Assembly (NCBI GenBank): GCA_015233515.1
Contig: JADFXS010000017.1
Location: 7,724-15,485 of the forward strand
Length of the DNA: 7,762 nt
DNA from: Deltaproteobacteria bacterium
GTDB lineage: Bacteria; Desulfobacterota; Desulfarculia; Adiutricales; JAGVGV01
Direction: 5' to 3'
Positions 1 through 5,289 of the stretch are shown piece after piece. The stretch's first letter is position 1; each line of letters starts with the position of its first letter. The notes beneath the pieces are model-generated. The model ran no database searches and had not been told where the DNA came from. It saw only the letters and a program-made list of their open reading frames with translations. A program made the translations under genes and the position numbers.

Positions 1-111
1 CTGTCCGCCGATCCATTCCTGGTCTTTACCAATTCGGTGACCGAAAAGATAAACGTGGTCGTTCGCCGCGAAGACGGCAATTATGAACTTATCGAACCTG
101 TGGCTGAGTAA
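1..111 (+). CDS. hpf: Ribosome hibernation promoting factor (long form), 3' end only
   Basis: The first 111 bases are an open frame entering from the left edge, encoding 36 residues and ending in TAA. The residues match the extreme C-terminus of long-form HPF: a DPFLVF-like start, the N-S-V-T-E-K-I-N-V-V-V-R-R stretch and the final DGNYELIEP motif. In the family this C-terminal domain dimerises and brings two 70S ribosomes together as inactive 100S particles during starvation; the ribosome-binding N-terminal domain lies outside the window. It sits 25 bases before ptsN on the same strand, the usual rpoN-hpf-ptsN order in Proteobacteria, so the two are probably co-transcribed. The identification rests on a short but distinctive piece. 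Confidence 0.88.
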   Translation: MSADPFLVFTNSVTEKINVVVRREDGNYELIEPVAE

Positions 112-136
112 CCTTTAACTGCCTCGAGGACCGTCA

Positions 137-595
137 ATGAGGTTGGTGGAAATTTTACGACAAGATGCCGTTCTGGCTGATATGTCCGCTGGTAACAAGA
201 AGGACGTTTTAGCGGAGCTTTGCGCGGTAGTTTCGGAAACAGAAGGCGTAGCCTGCCCGCCGCTACTTGATGTGCTGTTAGAGCGGGAAAAGCTTGGTAG
301 TACCGGCATTGGGGAAGGCGTGGCCATACCCCATGGTAAAAGCAAACTCATTAACAATATGGTCGTAGTGTGTGGACGTAGCCTTAAAGGCGTGGATTTC
401 GAATCCATTGACGGCCGCTCGACTCACATTTTTTTCCTGTTGTTAGCCCCAGAGAGTTCGGCCGGCATCCATCTTAAGGCTTTGGCACGCATTTCACGTC
501 TGCTCAAGGATTCATCCTTTCGGCATGAATTTTTGTCCGTTGACGGCCCCGAGGCGATTTATGATTTGATAGACAGTCGCGATTCCGATTTTTAG
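137..595 (+). CDS. ptsN: Nitrogen-regulatory PTS protein EIIA-Ntr (PtsN)
   Basis: The product is a 152-residue cytoplasmic PTS EIIA protein of the fructose/mannitol fold, a typical length for PtsN. It starts MRLVEIL, as PtsN proteins usually do. The phosphorylation site is visible at about residues 57-68 (G-I-G-E-G-V-A-I-P-H-G-K), with His66 as the phospho-acceptor. The C-terminal half carries the expected LLLAPESSAGIHLKALARISRLL helix-strand region. In the family it is the last component of the PTS-Ntr phosphorelay (EI-Ntr, NPr, EIIA-Ntr); it transports nothing and regulates other proteins such as kinases and transporters. A GAGGA ribosome site at 126-130, six bases before the ATG, supports this start. 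It follows hpf and is closed by a strong terminator directly after its TAG. The genes for its phosphate donors are not in the window; the mannose-type PTS genes downstream may share the same donor (inference). Confidence 0.95.
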   Translation: MRLVEILRQDAVLADMSAGNKKDVLAELCAVVSETEGVACPPLLDVLLEREKLGSTGIGEGVAIPHGKSKLINNMVVVCGRSLKGVDFESIDGRSTHIFFLLLAPESSAGIHLKALARISRLLKDSSFRHEFLSVDGPEAIYDLIDSRDSDF

Positions 596-657
596 AAACA
601 GGGCTCCGGAGCCCGGACCGAATCAAAAAAGATGGCCGGGCTTCGGCTCTGTTTTTT
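596..657 (+). terminator. Intrinsic terminator after ptsN
   Basis: Immediately after the ptsN stop codon, bases 596-616 pair with 636-654 to give about 19 base pairs (a few G-U), interrupted by a two-base CC bulge at 606-607, with a 19-base loop. A run of six T follows at 652-657. This is a classical rho-independent terminator. The 5' arm also contains a perfect 14-base palindrome (601-614) that could fold locally in competition with the long stem. It suggests that much of the hpf-ptsN transcription ends here and that rapZ depends on readthrough or on a promoter in the following gap. Confidence 0.75.
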
Positions 658-881
658 ATAGTGAAAGGTTTTGCCGTCTGGACGGCGACTTCGGAAATTA
701 ACGGTAACCGGTAACCCGAGACAGGGCGCAGGCCCCATGGTTGAGCCCTAAAAGTTAATAATCCGCGCTGCTAACCGAATCAGGCGTTTTGCTCCGCTTA
801 AGCCGAACATGCGGTGAGCGAACTCCCCGTGGCCTGCCGTGGAGTTAACGAGCAAAAAAATACTTTTGTTCCGTACATGTC

Positions 882-914
882 GAAGATTCCCGGCAACTCG
901 CTGCCGGGAACTTC
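882..914 (+). promoter_or_regulatory. Strong hairpin just upstream of rapZ
   Basis: Bases 882-885 (GAAG) and 887-895 (TTCCCGGCA) pair perfectly with 902-910 (TGCCGGGAA) and 911-914 (CTTC). This gives 13 base pairs with one bulged A at 886 and a six-base loop, ACTCGC. No T-run follows, so it is not a simple terminator. It ends about 20-30 bases before the rapZ start, close enough to affect ribosome access or RNA stability, or to act as a protein-binding RNA element. The role is inference; the pairing is read directly. Confidence 0.5.
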
Positions 915-934
915 AATGGCCGATATTAAACAAT

Positions 935-941
935 GGTGATC
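935..941 (+). promoter_or_regulatory. Extended Shine-Dalgarno site deciding the rapZ start
   Basis: GGTGATC is complementary to the 3' end of 16S rRNA just beyond the usual CCUCC core. It places the ATG at 945 at the normal distance. The alternative ATG at 933 has only A/T-rich sequence before it and no recognisable ribosome site, so 945 is preferred. Confidence 0.45.
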
Positions 942-944
942 AAC

Positions 945-1832
945 ATGGGCCATGATTCCTCCTTAGGACGAGTCATCATCATTACCGGTTTGTCCGGCTC
1001 AGGAAAGTCCACTGCCCTCAATGCTTTGGAGGACAACGGCTTTTTCTGCATGGATAACTTGCCTGGTATGCTATTGACCAAATTTCTGGCTACACGCCAT
1101 GAATCCGGACCGGAAACCATCAAACTAGGCGTGGTTATGGACTTACGGGCCAAAGAATTCGTCCATGGATTTCCGGATATTTTCGCCCAGATTCAAGCCC
1201 AGAATTATGACCTGCAGGTGGTCTTTTTAGAGGCTTCGGATGATGTTCTGGTCAAACGGTTTTCCCAAACCCGCCGCCGGCACCCTCTGGCCGGTGATGG
1301 CAACCTGATGGATGGAATCACCAGGGAGCGCACCTTAATGGAGCCCATCCGGGAGGCGGCCCATGAAGTCATTGATACCACCAATTTTACCGGCCACAAA
1401 CTGCGGGATATCATTATCCAAAAATATTGTCAGATCGAAGCCGGTAAGGGTATGGCCGTGGAATTGCTATCCTTTGGATTTAAAAACGGACTGCCGTCCG
1501 AAGCGGACATAATCATGGATGTCCGCTTCCTGCCGAACCCCTTTTATATCGACGAATTGAGGGAACTTGACGGCCGAAACAACCAGATAGTAGAATATGT
1601 CATGGCTAGCGAAGATAGTCTCATATTCCTGACCAAATTCGTTGACCTCTTGGAATTTGTTGTTCCACTTTACCGACGGGAAGGGAAGTCTTATTTGACT
1701 ATTGCTGTTGGTTGCACCGGGGGACAACATCGTTCCGTGACGGTCGTAAATGAATTGGCCCAACGCTTAACCGGCACTATTGGTCATGTCTCGGTCCGTC
1801 ACCGGGATATAATCCGGAGGCGCGATAACTAA
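945..1832 (+). CDS. rapZ: RNase adapter / nucleotide-binding protein RapZ (YvcJ family)
   Basis: A 295-residue RapZ/YvcJ-family protein (299 if the upstream ATG at 933 is used; E. coli RapZ has 284). The N-terminal domain has a Walker A loop at about residues 15-22 (GLSGSGKS), followed by the family's A-L-E-D-N-G-F-F-C-M-D-N-L-P stretch. A Walker-B-like VVMDLR lies near residue 66, and TRRRHPL follows further on. The C-terminal domain carries the signature G-C-T-G-G-Q-H-R-S near residues 256-264 and ends in a basic HRDIIRRRDN tail. In enterics RapZ binds the sRNAs GlmY/GlmZ and directs RNase E to GlmZ, controlling glucosamine-6-phosphate synthase; in Bacillus the homologue binds nucleotides and UDP-GlcNAc. 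Which role applies here cannot be read from sequence. Its TAA overlaps the ATG of the EIIA gene by one base, indicating translational coupling to the PTS genes. It is preceded by an unusual structured gap. Confidence 0.95.
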   Translation: MGHDSSLGRVIIITGLSGSGKSTALNALEDNGFFCMDNLPGMLLTKFLATRHESGPETIKLGVVMDLRAKEFVHGFPDIFAQIQAQNYDLQVVFLEASDDVLVKRFSQTRRRHPLAGDGNLMDGITRERTLMEPIREAAHEVIDTTNFTGHKLRDIIIQKYCQIEAGKGMAVELLSFGFKNGLPSEADIIMDVRFLPNPFYIDELRELDGRNNQIVEYVMASEDSLIFLTKFVDLLEFVVPLYRREGKSYLTIAVGCTGGQHRSVTVVNELAQRLTGTIGHVSVRHRDIIRRRDN

Positions 1833-2242
1833 TGATTGGCAGTGTTATTGTGACTCATGGCCGACTCGGGGCCGAGCTATTAAACACCGCGGAATTTATT
1901 CTGGGACGTATAGAGCTCATCAAAATCGTTTCCATCGATGGACAAGGTTCGCCGGATGAGATGCACACCCAGATACAAAAGGCCATCAAATCCGTCGACC
2001 AAGGCCAAGGAGTTCTTATCCTGACAGATATGTTCGGCGGCACTCCTTCCAATCTAAGTTTGTCCTTCCTGGCCGTCGGAGAGGTGGAAGTCCTGACCGG
2101 AGTCAACCTGCCGATGATTATCAAATTGGTGCAATTCCGGGAAAAGATGTCCTTGATGGAACTGGCTCAAGCCATAGGCAGCTATGGTAAAAAAAGCATT
2201 AACGTCGCCGGCGAGATACTCAGTCGTCGAGCGAAAACTTAA
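1832..2242 (+). CDS. Mannose-family PTS EIIA component
   Basis: A 136-residue single-domain EIIA of the mannose/fructose/sorbose family (EIIA-Man type). The N-terminus MIGSVIVTHGRLG puts the phospho-accepting histidine at His9. The conserved TDMFGGTPSN motif lies at about 65-74, with Asp66 in the active-site region. Near 90-97 is G-V-N-L-P-M, the family's usual region contacting EIIB. It would take phosphate from HPr and pass it to EIIB in the cytoplasm. The start overlaps the rapZ stop by one base (TAATG), with a GGAGG ribosome site at 1816-1820, eleven bases upstream inside rapZ. EIIB follows after 17 bases. As no EIID is present, its role may be mainly regulatory (inference). Confidence 0.93.
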   Translation: MIGSVIVTHGRLGAELLNTAEFILGRIELIKIVSIDGQGSPDEMHTQIQKAIKSVDQGQGVLILTDMFGGTPSNLSLSFLAVGEVEVLTGVNLPMIIKLVQFREKMSLMELAQAIGSYGKKSINVAGEILSRRAKT

Positions 2243-2259
2243 ACAATTACCGAATCTAT

Positions 2260-2751
2260 ATGTCTCTGGTCCTCGTTCGAATCGACTGCCGTTTGATCCA
2301 TGGGCAGATTATTGAAGCCTGGGTGCCGTCTACCCGAGCCGATCTTTTGGTGGTGGCCAATGATCAAGTCGCCGAAGATCATTGGCAACGGACCTTGATG
2401 GAAATGTCGGTCCCGACGACTTTGGAAATTGCGGTATTGAAAGTTCAAGAAGCCGCATCTGTTCTGAATAGTGGGCGGTGGGAGGACAAAAGAGTTATTC
2501 TTCTGTTCGCCAACTGCCGCGACGCTTGGTTATTCTGTCGGTCCGGCTTGATGTTTGACCATTTGAATCTAGGCAACCTTTATTGTGCTCCGGGCAAAAC
2601 ACAAATAACAAGGAATGTGGCTCTTGATCAAAACGACATGGAGTGTCTGCAAAAACTTCAAGCACAAGGAATAAGAGTGGAGGTCCGTTTGGTGCCGAAG
2701 GATCACTCTAAAGACTTAAGCGATATAGTTGATCAAGTCTGTATCAACTAA
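2260..2751 (+). CDS. Mannose/fructose/sorbose-family PTS EIIB component
   Basis: A 163-residue EIIB of the mannose/sorbose family, at the usual full length. The signature R-I-D-C-R-L-I-H-G-Q is at residues 7-16, with His14 as the phosphorylated residue, followed by the typical Q-I-I-E-A-W. The middle and C-terminal parts keep the family pattern HLNLGNLY, then Q-I-T-R-N-V-A-L, and a D-x-x-x-L-x-x-L-x-x-x-G-I segment before a final beta-rich section. It accepts phosphate from the EIIA encoded just upstream and in a complete system gives it to the sugar held by EIIC/EIID. There is no clear Shine-Dalgarno sequence; it lies 17 bases after the EIIA stop and 33 before EIIC, so it is probably translated from the same message. 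Confidence 0.93.
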   Translation: MSLVLVRIDCRLIHGQIIEAWVPSTRADLLVVANDQVAEDHWQRTLMEMSVPTTLEIAVLKVQEAASVLNSGRWEDKRVILLFANCRDAWLFCRSGLMFDHLNLGNLYCAPGKTQITRNVALDQNDMECLQKLQAQGIRVEVRLVPKDHSKDLSDIVDQVCIN

Positions 2752-2784
2752 TTTACATCGTTTATGTTAACTTAGCTTCCGCCG

Positions 2785-3492
2785 ATGCTGCTACAAATAA
2801 GCGATGTAGTTTTAGTCAGCCTGATAGGTGGATTGCTGGCTTTAGATCGAACTGCAGCCTTCCAAGTAATGATTTCTCGCCCAATTGTCTCCGGCCTCAT
2901 CACGGGTTTAATTTTAGGTTGTCCGGTAACCGGCGCCATCATGGGCGCCTTGACGGAACTTACCTGGATCAATAGTCTGCCCCTCGGGGGAGATATGCCG
3001 CCCAACGAGTCCATGGCGACCATCATCACTACGGCGGCGGTGATATTAACCTGGCCTTACGCCGGAGACGCGACCCGTGAATACTTGGCCTTCGGTTTCC
3101 TTTTTGGTCCACCCTGGGCGCGTCTGGCTTTTATTGTTGAAATCCATACCCGCCGTATAAATGGGACTCTGGCTCATCTGGCCGTGATCGCCGCGGATAA
3201 AAATCAGCTCCGGCGGGTTTATTATTATAATTTGGCGGGATTGAGTCTGGCGTTCCTGACCTCCGCCGGTTACATATTTATCGGTCTGATTATAACTATT
3301 TTCGCGATGACGAATATCCATCCTCTTTTATCGGTCCGGATTTTGAAAGCCCTGGATTATTTGTACTTCGGATTACCCTTGATCGGTGTGGCCGCCGCCC
3401 TGAGCTCCCTGAACATCAAATCAAATTGGCAGATGTTTGCCTTGGTTTATGGATTGAGTTTATCCATCTGGGGATTATTAGTCAGTTGGTGA
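2785..3492 (+). CDS. Mannose/sorbose-family PTS EIIC membrane component
   Basis: A 235-residue integral membrane protein of the EIIC-Man/sorbose family, somewhat shorter than the usual 250-270. The N-terminal family signature is clear: hydrophobic helix at about 5-21, then L-D-R-T-A-A-F-Q-V-M-I-S-R-P-I-V at 20-35. A second hydrophobic block follows at 36-57 with a T-E-L-x-W motif at 57-61, and the PPNE loop is at 72-75. Further hydrophobic stretches lie at roughly 77-92, 153-178, 189-206 and 216-234. Normally EIIC forms the sugar channel together with EIID. Here the next gene is rimI, not EIID, so transport by this complex alone is doubtful. Its TGA overlaps the rimI ATG by one base. No strong ribosome site is visible before the ATG. 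Confidence 0.9.
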   Translation: MLLQISDVVLVSLIGGLLALDRTAAFQVMISRPIVSGLITGLILGCPVTGAIMGALTELTWINSLPLGGDMPPNESMATIITTAAVILTWPYAGDATREYLAFGFLFGPPWARLAFIVEIHTRRINGTLAHLAVIAADKNQLRRVYYYNLAGLSLAFLTSAGYIFIGLIITIFAMTNIHPLLSVRILKALDYLYFGLPLIGVAAALSSLNIKSNWQMFALVYGLSLSIWGLLVSW

Positions 3493-3983
3493 TGACTAAG
3501 CCTCCAATCAAGGCGCCGGTCGATCATTTGACCGTGGAAGCCATGACGACGACAGATCTGGAATGTATCCTGGCCATAGAACGAGGATCTTTCCCCCATC
3601 CCTGGACTAAAGACGGCTTTATGACCGAGCTGAATCGCCGACCGGCTAGATGCTTGGTCCTGCTATATGACCGTGCTGTCTGTGGATATCTGATCTTCTG
3701 GTGGTTGCCGCCGGAGATGCACTTGCTCAACATCGCGGTTCACCCATCGCACCGTCAGCAGGGACTGGGGCGGTTCCTCATAAAATATATGCTCGATTAT
3801 GGGCGGGAAACGGGTATTCACGAAGTATTCCTGGAAGTAAGGCCATCGAACACCGCGGCGCGGCGACTATACGAAAGCCTCGGCTTTTCAGCTATCGGGA
3901 TCAGGAAAAACTATTATTCCGAAGAGCATGAAGACGCTATAGTCATGACCTGCCGGTTAATCGCCCATCCCGAGGACGTTTGA
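3492..3983 (+). CDS. rimI: Ribosomal-protein-S18-alanine N-acetyltransferase RimI-like
   Basis: A 163-residue GNAT acetyltransferase best matching RimI, which acetylates the N-terminal alanine of ribosomal protein S18 using acetyl-CoA in the cytoplasm. Early ERGSFPHPW (about 30-38) is typical of RimI. LLNIAVHPSHRQQGLGRFL (about 78-96) is the acetyl-CoA motif A with Q/R-x-x-G-x-G. LEVRPSNTAARRLYESLGF (114-132) follows, with Glu115 and Tyr127, equally spaced to the catalytic Glu and Tyr known in Salmonella RimI. I-R-K-N-Y-Y then E-D-A-I-V-M close the domain. The ATG at 3492 overlaps the EIIC stop; an earlier TTG at 3426 would add 22 residues lying wholly inside EIIC and is unlikely. A later ATG at 3543 is possible, as the first 17 residues are not conserved family sequence. 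It ends three bases from the convergent trmL. Confidence 0.88.
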   Translation: MTKPPIKAPVDHLTVEAMTTTDLECILAIERGSFPHPWTKDGFMTELNRRPARCLVLLYDRAVCGYLIFWWLPPEMHLLNIAVHPSHRQQGLGRFLIKYMLDYGRETGIHEVFLEVRPSNTAARRLYESLGFSAIGIRKNYYSEEHEDAIVMTCRLIAHPEDV

Positions 3984-3986
3984 TAT

Positions 3987-4451
3987 TTATAAAGCCCATC
4001 GATCCAATTCTCCAATCTGGCGCAAAGCTTCATAAAGCACGATACCGGCGGCGGTGGAAATATTCAAACTACGAACTTGATCACAAATGGGAATCGTTAT
4101 TACGGCATCAGGGGAAGCCGCCAGTAGTTCCGGCGGCAATCCGGTTGATTCCGGTCCAAAAATCAGGCCATCATCGGCTGAAAAGCGAAAACGATGGACC
4201 GGCCGGCCTTGGCGGGCGGAGGTGAACAACAGGCGTCCCGTAATCCAATTAGATAAGAATGATGACCAATCCGGCCATACTTCGACATCGACCGTCGGCC
4301 AATAGTCCAGCCCGGCTCTTTTTAAATAGCGGTCCTCCAATGAAAAACCCAACGGACCCACCAAATGCAGACGAGTGCGGGTGGCGGCGCACAAACGGGC
4401 GATATTGCCGGTGTTGGGCGGAATTTCCGGCTGGTATAAAATCAGATCCAT
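3987..4451 (-). CDS. trmL: tRNA (cytidine(34)-2'-O)-methyltransferase TrmL
   Basis: A 154-residue SPOUT-family RNA methyltransferase; E. coli TrmL has 157. TrmL methylates the 2'-O of the wobble base C34/cmnm5U34 in tRNA-Leu isoacceptors with S-adenosylmethionine. Visible motifs are P-P-N-T-G-N-I-A-R-L-C-A-A-T at 11-24, LVGPLGF at 30-36, KRAGLDYW at 44-51 as in E. coli TrmL, LIFGPESTGLP at 96-106, and I-P-I-C-D-Q-V-R-S-L-N-I-S-T-A at 120-134. The last two form the knot that binds the cofactor. The start MDLILYQPEIP is the family start; a TTG at 4466 would add five residues without support. No Shine-Dalgarno sequence is obvious. It follows the rsbW-like gene by 65 bases, with a possible own promoter there. 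Its stop is three bases from the convergent rimI stop. Confidence 0.93.
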   Translation of the reverse strand: MDLILYQPEIPPNTGNIARLCAATRTRLHLVGPLGFSLEDRYLKRAGLDYWPTVDVEVWPDWSSFLSNWITGRLLFTSARQGRPVHRFRFSADDGLIFGPESTGLPPELLAASPDAVITIPICDQVRSLNISTAAGIVLYEALRQIGELDRWAL

Positions 4452-4487
4452 GACGGATGCAGCCAAAGCATATTACGAGACGTTTTC

Positions 4488-4514
4488 TCTATATGGATGG
4501 CTAAAAAATGTCAA
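4488..4514 (-). promoter_or_regulatory. Possible sigma-70 promoter for trmL
   Basis: On the minus strand a perfect -35 hexamer TTGACA (4514-4509) lies just after the rsbW-like stop codon. Downstream is TATAGA (4493-4488), four of six bases matching the -10 consensus but with only 15 bases between. An overlapping TAGAGA (4491-4486) has the ideal 17-base spacing but only three matches. It is placed correctly to drive trmL, whose start is about 37 bases further on. This is a sequence match only. Confidence 0.4.
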
Positions 4515-4516
4515 CC

Positions 4517-4936
4517 TTACGGTTCAAAGACCATGAGAAGTTCATTCTGGTTATCATTACGAGTGTAACTAATCTTGTTGGCCACCTTTTTCATGAAATG
4601 AACCCCCAGACCACCAATCGGTCGGTCATCCACTCCCAAATCGATGTCCGGGTCAGGCGCGGCTAAAACATCGAATGGTTGGCCTTGGTCGATGATGGTC
4701 AAGGTCAACGCCTCGGAAGGAGCCGAGCGGCCGATCAGAGTGATCGAACCGCCTTCGTTCGGATAAGCGTACTTGATGATATTGACCAGGGCTTCTTCTG
4801 TTGCCAGCTCAATCATCATGATTCTGTTCGGGTCTAATCCCGCTTGTTCCGCCAGGTGGGTCACCGCCCCCAGAAATGAGGGTAAACGGTCCATTGTTGC
4901 GGGGAGAGCAAGCTCCAGACGTTTACTGTCCGTCAT
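4517..4936 (-). CDS. RsbW-like anti-sigma factor / serine kinase (HATPase_c_2)
   Basis: A 139-residue GHKL ATPase of the RsbW/SpoIIAB class. The N-box is at about 42-58, I-E-L-A-T-E-E-A-L-V-N-I-I-K-Y-A-Y, with Glu47/Glu48 and Asn52. The G1 box is I-I-D-Q-G at 81-85, and the G2 glycine loop is I-G-G-L-G-V-H at 107-113. Proteins of this class phosphorylate a STAS antagonist on serine and, when freed from it, bind a sigma factor or another target. The gene starts with an ATG overlapping the TGA of the STAS gene (TGATG), so the kinase and its antagonist are probably made in fixed ratio. A TTG one codon upstream is not needed as start. No sigma factor gene is next to it, so the output target is unknown. 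Confidence 0.9.
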   Translation of the reverse strand: MTDSKRLELALPATMDRLPSFLGAVTHLAEQAGLDPNRIMMIELATEEALVNIIKYAYPNEGGSITLIGRSAPSEALTLTIIDQGQPFDVLAAPDPDIDLGVDDRPIGGLGVHFMKKVANKISYTRNDNQNELLMVFEP

Positions 4937-5268
4937 CAACCGACACCCAGGGCTTCTTCATCAGACGAGTATACGGTCAGCAAATCATACAGACCGGCCA
5001 TTTGAAAGACTTCCTTGACCATACCTTGGACCATGGTCAGCATCAGCTTACCTCGTTTGGAAGAGAGTTTTTTGGAAGCGGACAAGATGCAGCGCAAACC
5101 GGCGCTGCTGATATATGTGAGTCCGGCCATGTTGACAATGATTTTGAGATGATTCTGTTCTAATATCGTCGTAAGGTTCTTTTCGAGGTCAGGAGCCGTG
5201 ACGGCATCCAATCGACCGGAAACGGTTACTACCATGGTGCCGCTTTTTTCTATATTCACTATTTCCAT
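4936..5268 (-). CDS. STAS-domain anti-sigma factor antagonist (RsbV-like)
   Basis: A 110-residue single STAS domain. It begins MEIVNIEKSGTMVVTVSGRLD, the usual first strands of RsbV/SpoIIAA proteins. The phosphorylation segment is L-T-Y-I-S-S-A-G-L-R at 50-59; by alignment with the (D/S)-S-x-G-L pattern the likely phospho-acceptor is Ser55. Unphosphorylated it should bind the downstream RsbW-like kinase; the upstream PP2C phosphatase should regenerate it. The start at 5268 is fixed by a perfect AGGAGG at 5274-5279, five bases away. A TTG at 5283 would translate through this ribosome site and is rejected. It lies 21 bases after the phosphatase and overlaps the kinase by one base. This strong ribosome site contrasts with the weak ones of its neighbours and suggests higher expression (inference). 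Confidence 0.92.
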   Translation of the reverse strand: MEIVNIEKSGTMVVTVSGRLDAVTAPDLEKNLTTILEQNHLKIIVNMAGLTYISSAGLRCILSASKKLSSKRGKLMLTMVQGMVKEVFQMAGLYDLLTVYSSDEEALGVG

Positions 5269-5273
5269 TCCGT

Positions 5274-5279
5274 CCTCCT
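5274..5279 (-). promoter_or_regulatory. Strong Shine-Dalgarno site of the STAS gene
   Basis: AGGAGG on the minus strand, five bases before the ATG at 5268. It decides the start of the STAS gene against the longer TTG reading and is the best ribosome site in the minus-strand operon. Confidence 0.8.
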
Positions 5280-5289
5280 GCAAAAAATT

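Larger units (their letters stand above)
658..944 (+). other. Structured non-coding gap between ptsN and rapZ
   Basis: About 290 bases without a credible gene. Inverted repeats seen on the plus strand are: 673-678 with 681-686 (GCCGTC/GACGGC); AGGGC 723-727 with GCCCT 746-750; AACTCC 821-826 with GGAGTT 841-846; GCAAAA 852-857 with a TTTTGT around 864-869; and the strong hairpin listed separately at 882-914. A seven-base unit, GGTAACC, is repeated in tandem at 703-716. I found no convincing sigma-70 or sigma-54 promoter and no match I recognise to tRNA, tmRNA, 6S, SRP RNA or a known riboswitch core. It may hold a small RNA or a structured leader for the rapZ operon. The structure is seen; the function is unknown. 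Confidence 0.35.

Noticed and set aside
741..762. Sigma-70 promoter in the gap (TTGAGC ... TAATAAT)
   Set aside because: The two elements are only about nine bases apart, far too close for a working promoter.
661..881. 6S RNA, tmRNA, SRP RNA or a known riboswitch in the ptsN-rapZ gap
   Set aside because: I looked for the conserved cores of these RNAs and could match none. The region has stems but no recognisable class, so it is listed only as structured.
3426..3491. 22-residue extension of RimI from a TTG
   Set aside because: It overlaps the conserved end of EIIC and does not resemble RimI N-termini; the ATG at 3492 is coupled to the EIIC stop.
4503..4524. Intrinsic terminator after the rsbW-like gene
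   Set aside because: The minus strand has a six-T run, but the preceding stem (AACC/GGTT) is only four base pairs with four bases of gap before the T-run, too weak to call.
4876..5163. Plus-strand ORFs opposite the STAS and kinase genes
   Set aside because: Shadows of clearly homologous minus-strand genes, without motifs or ribosome sites.
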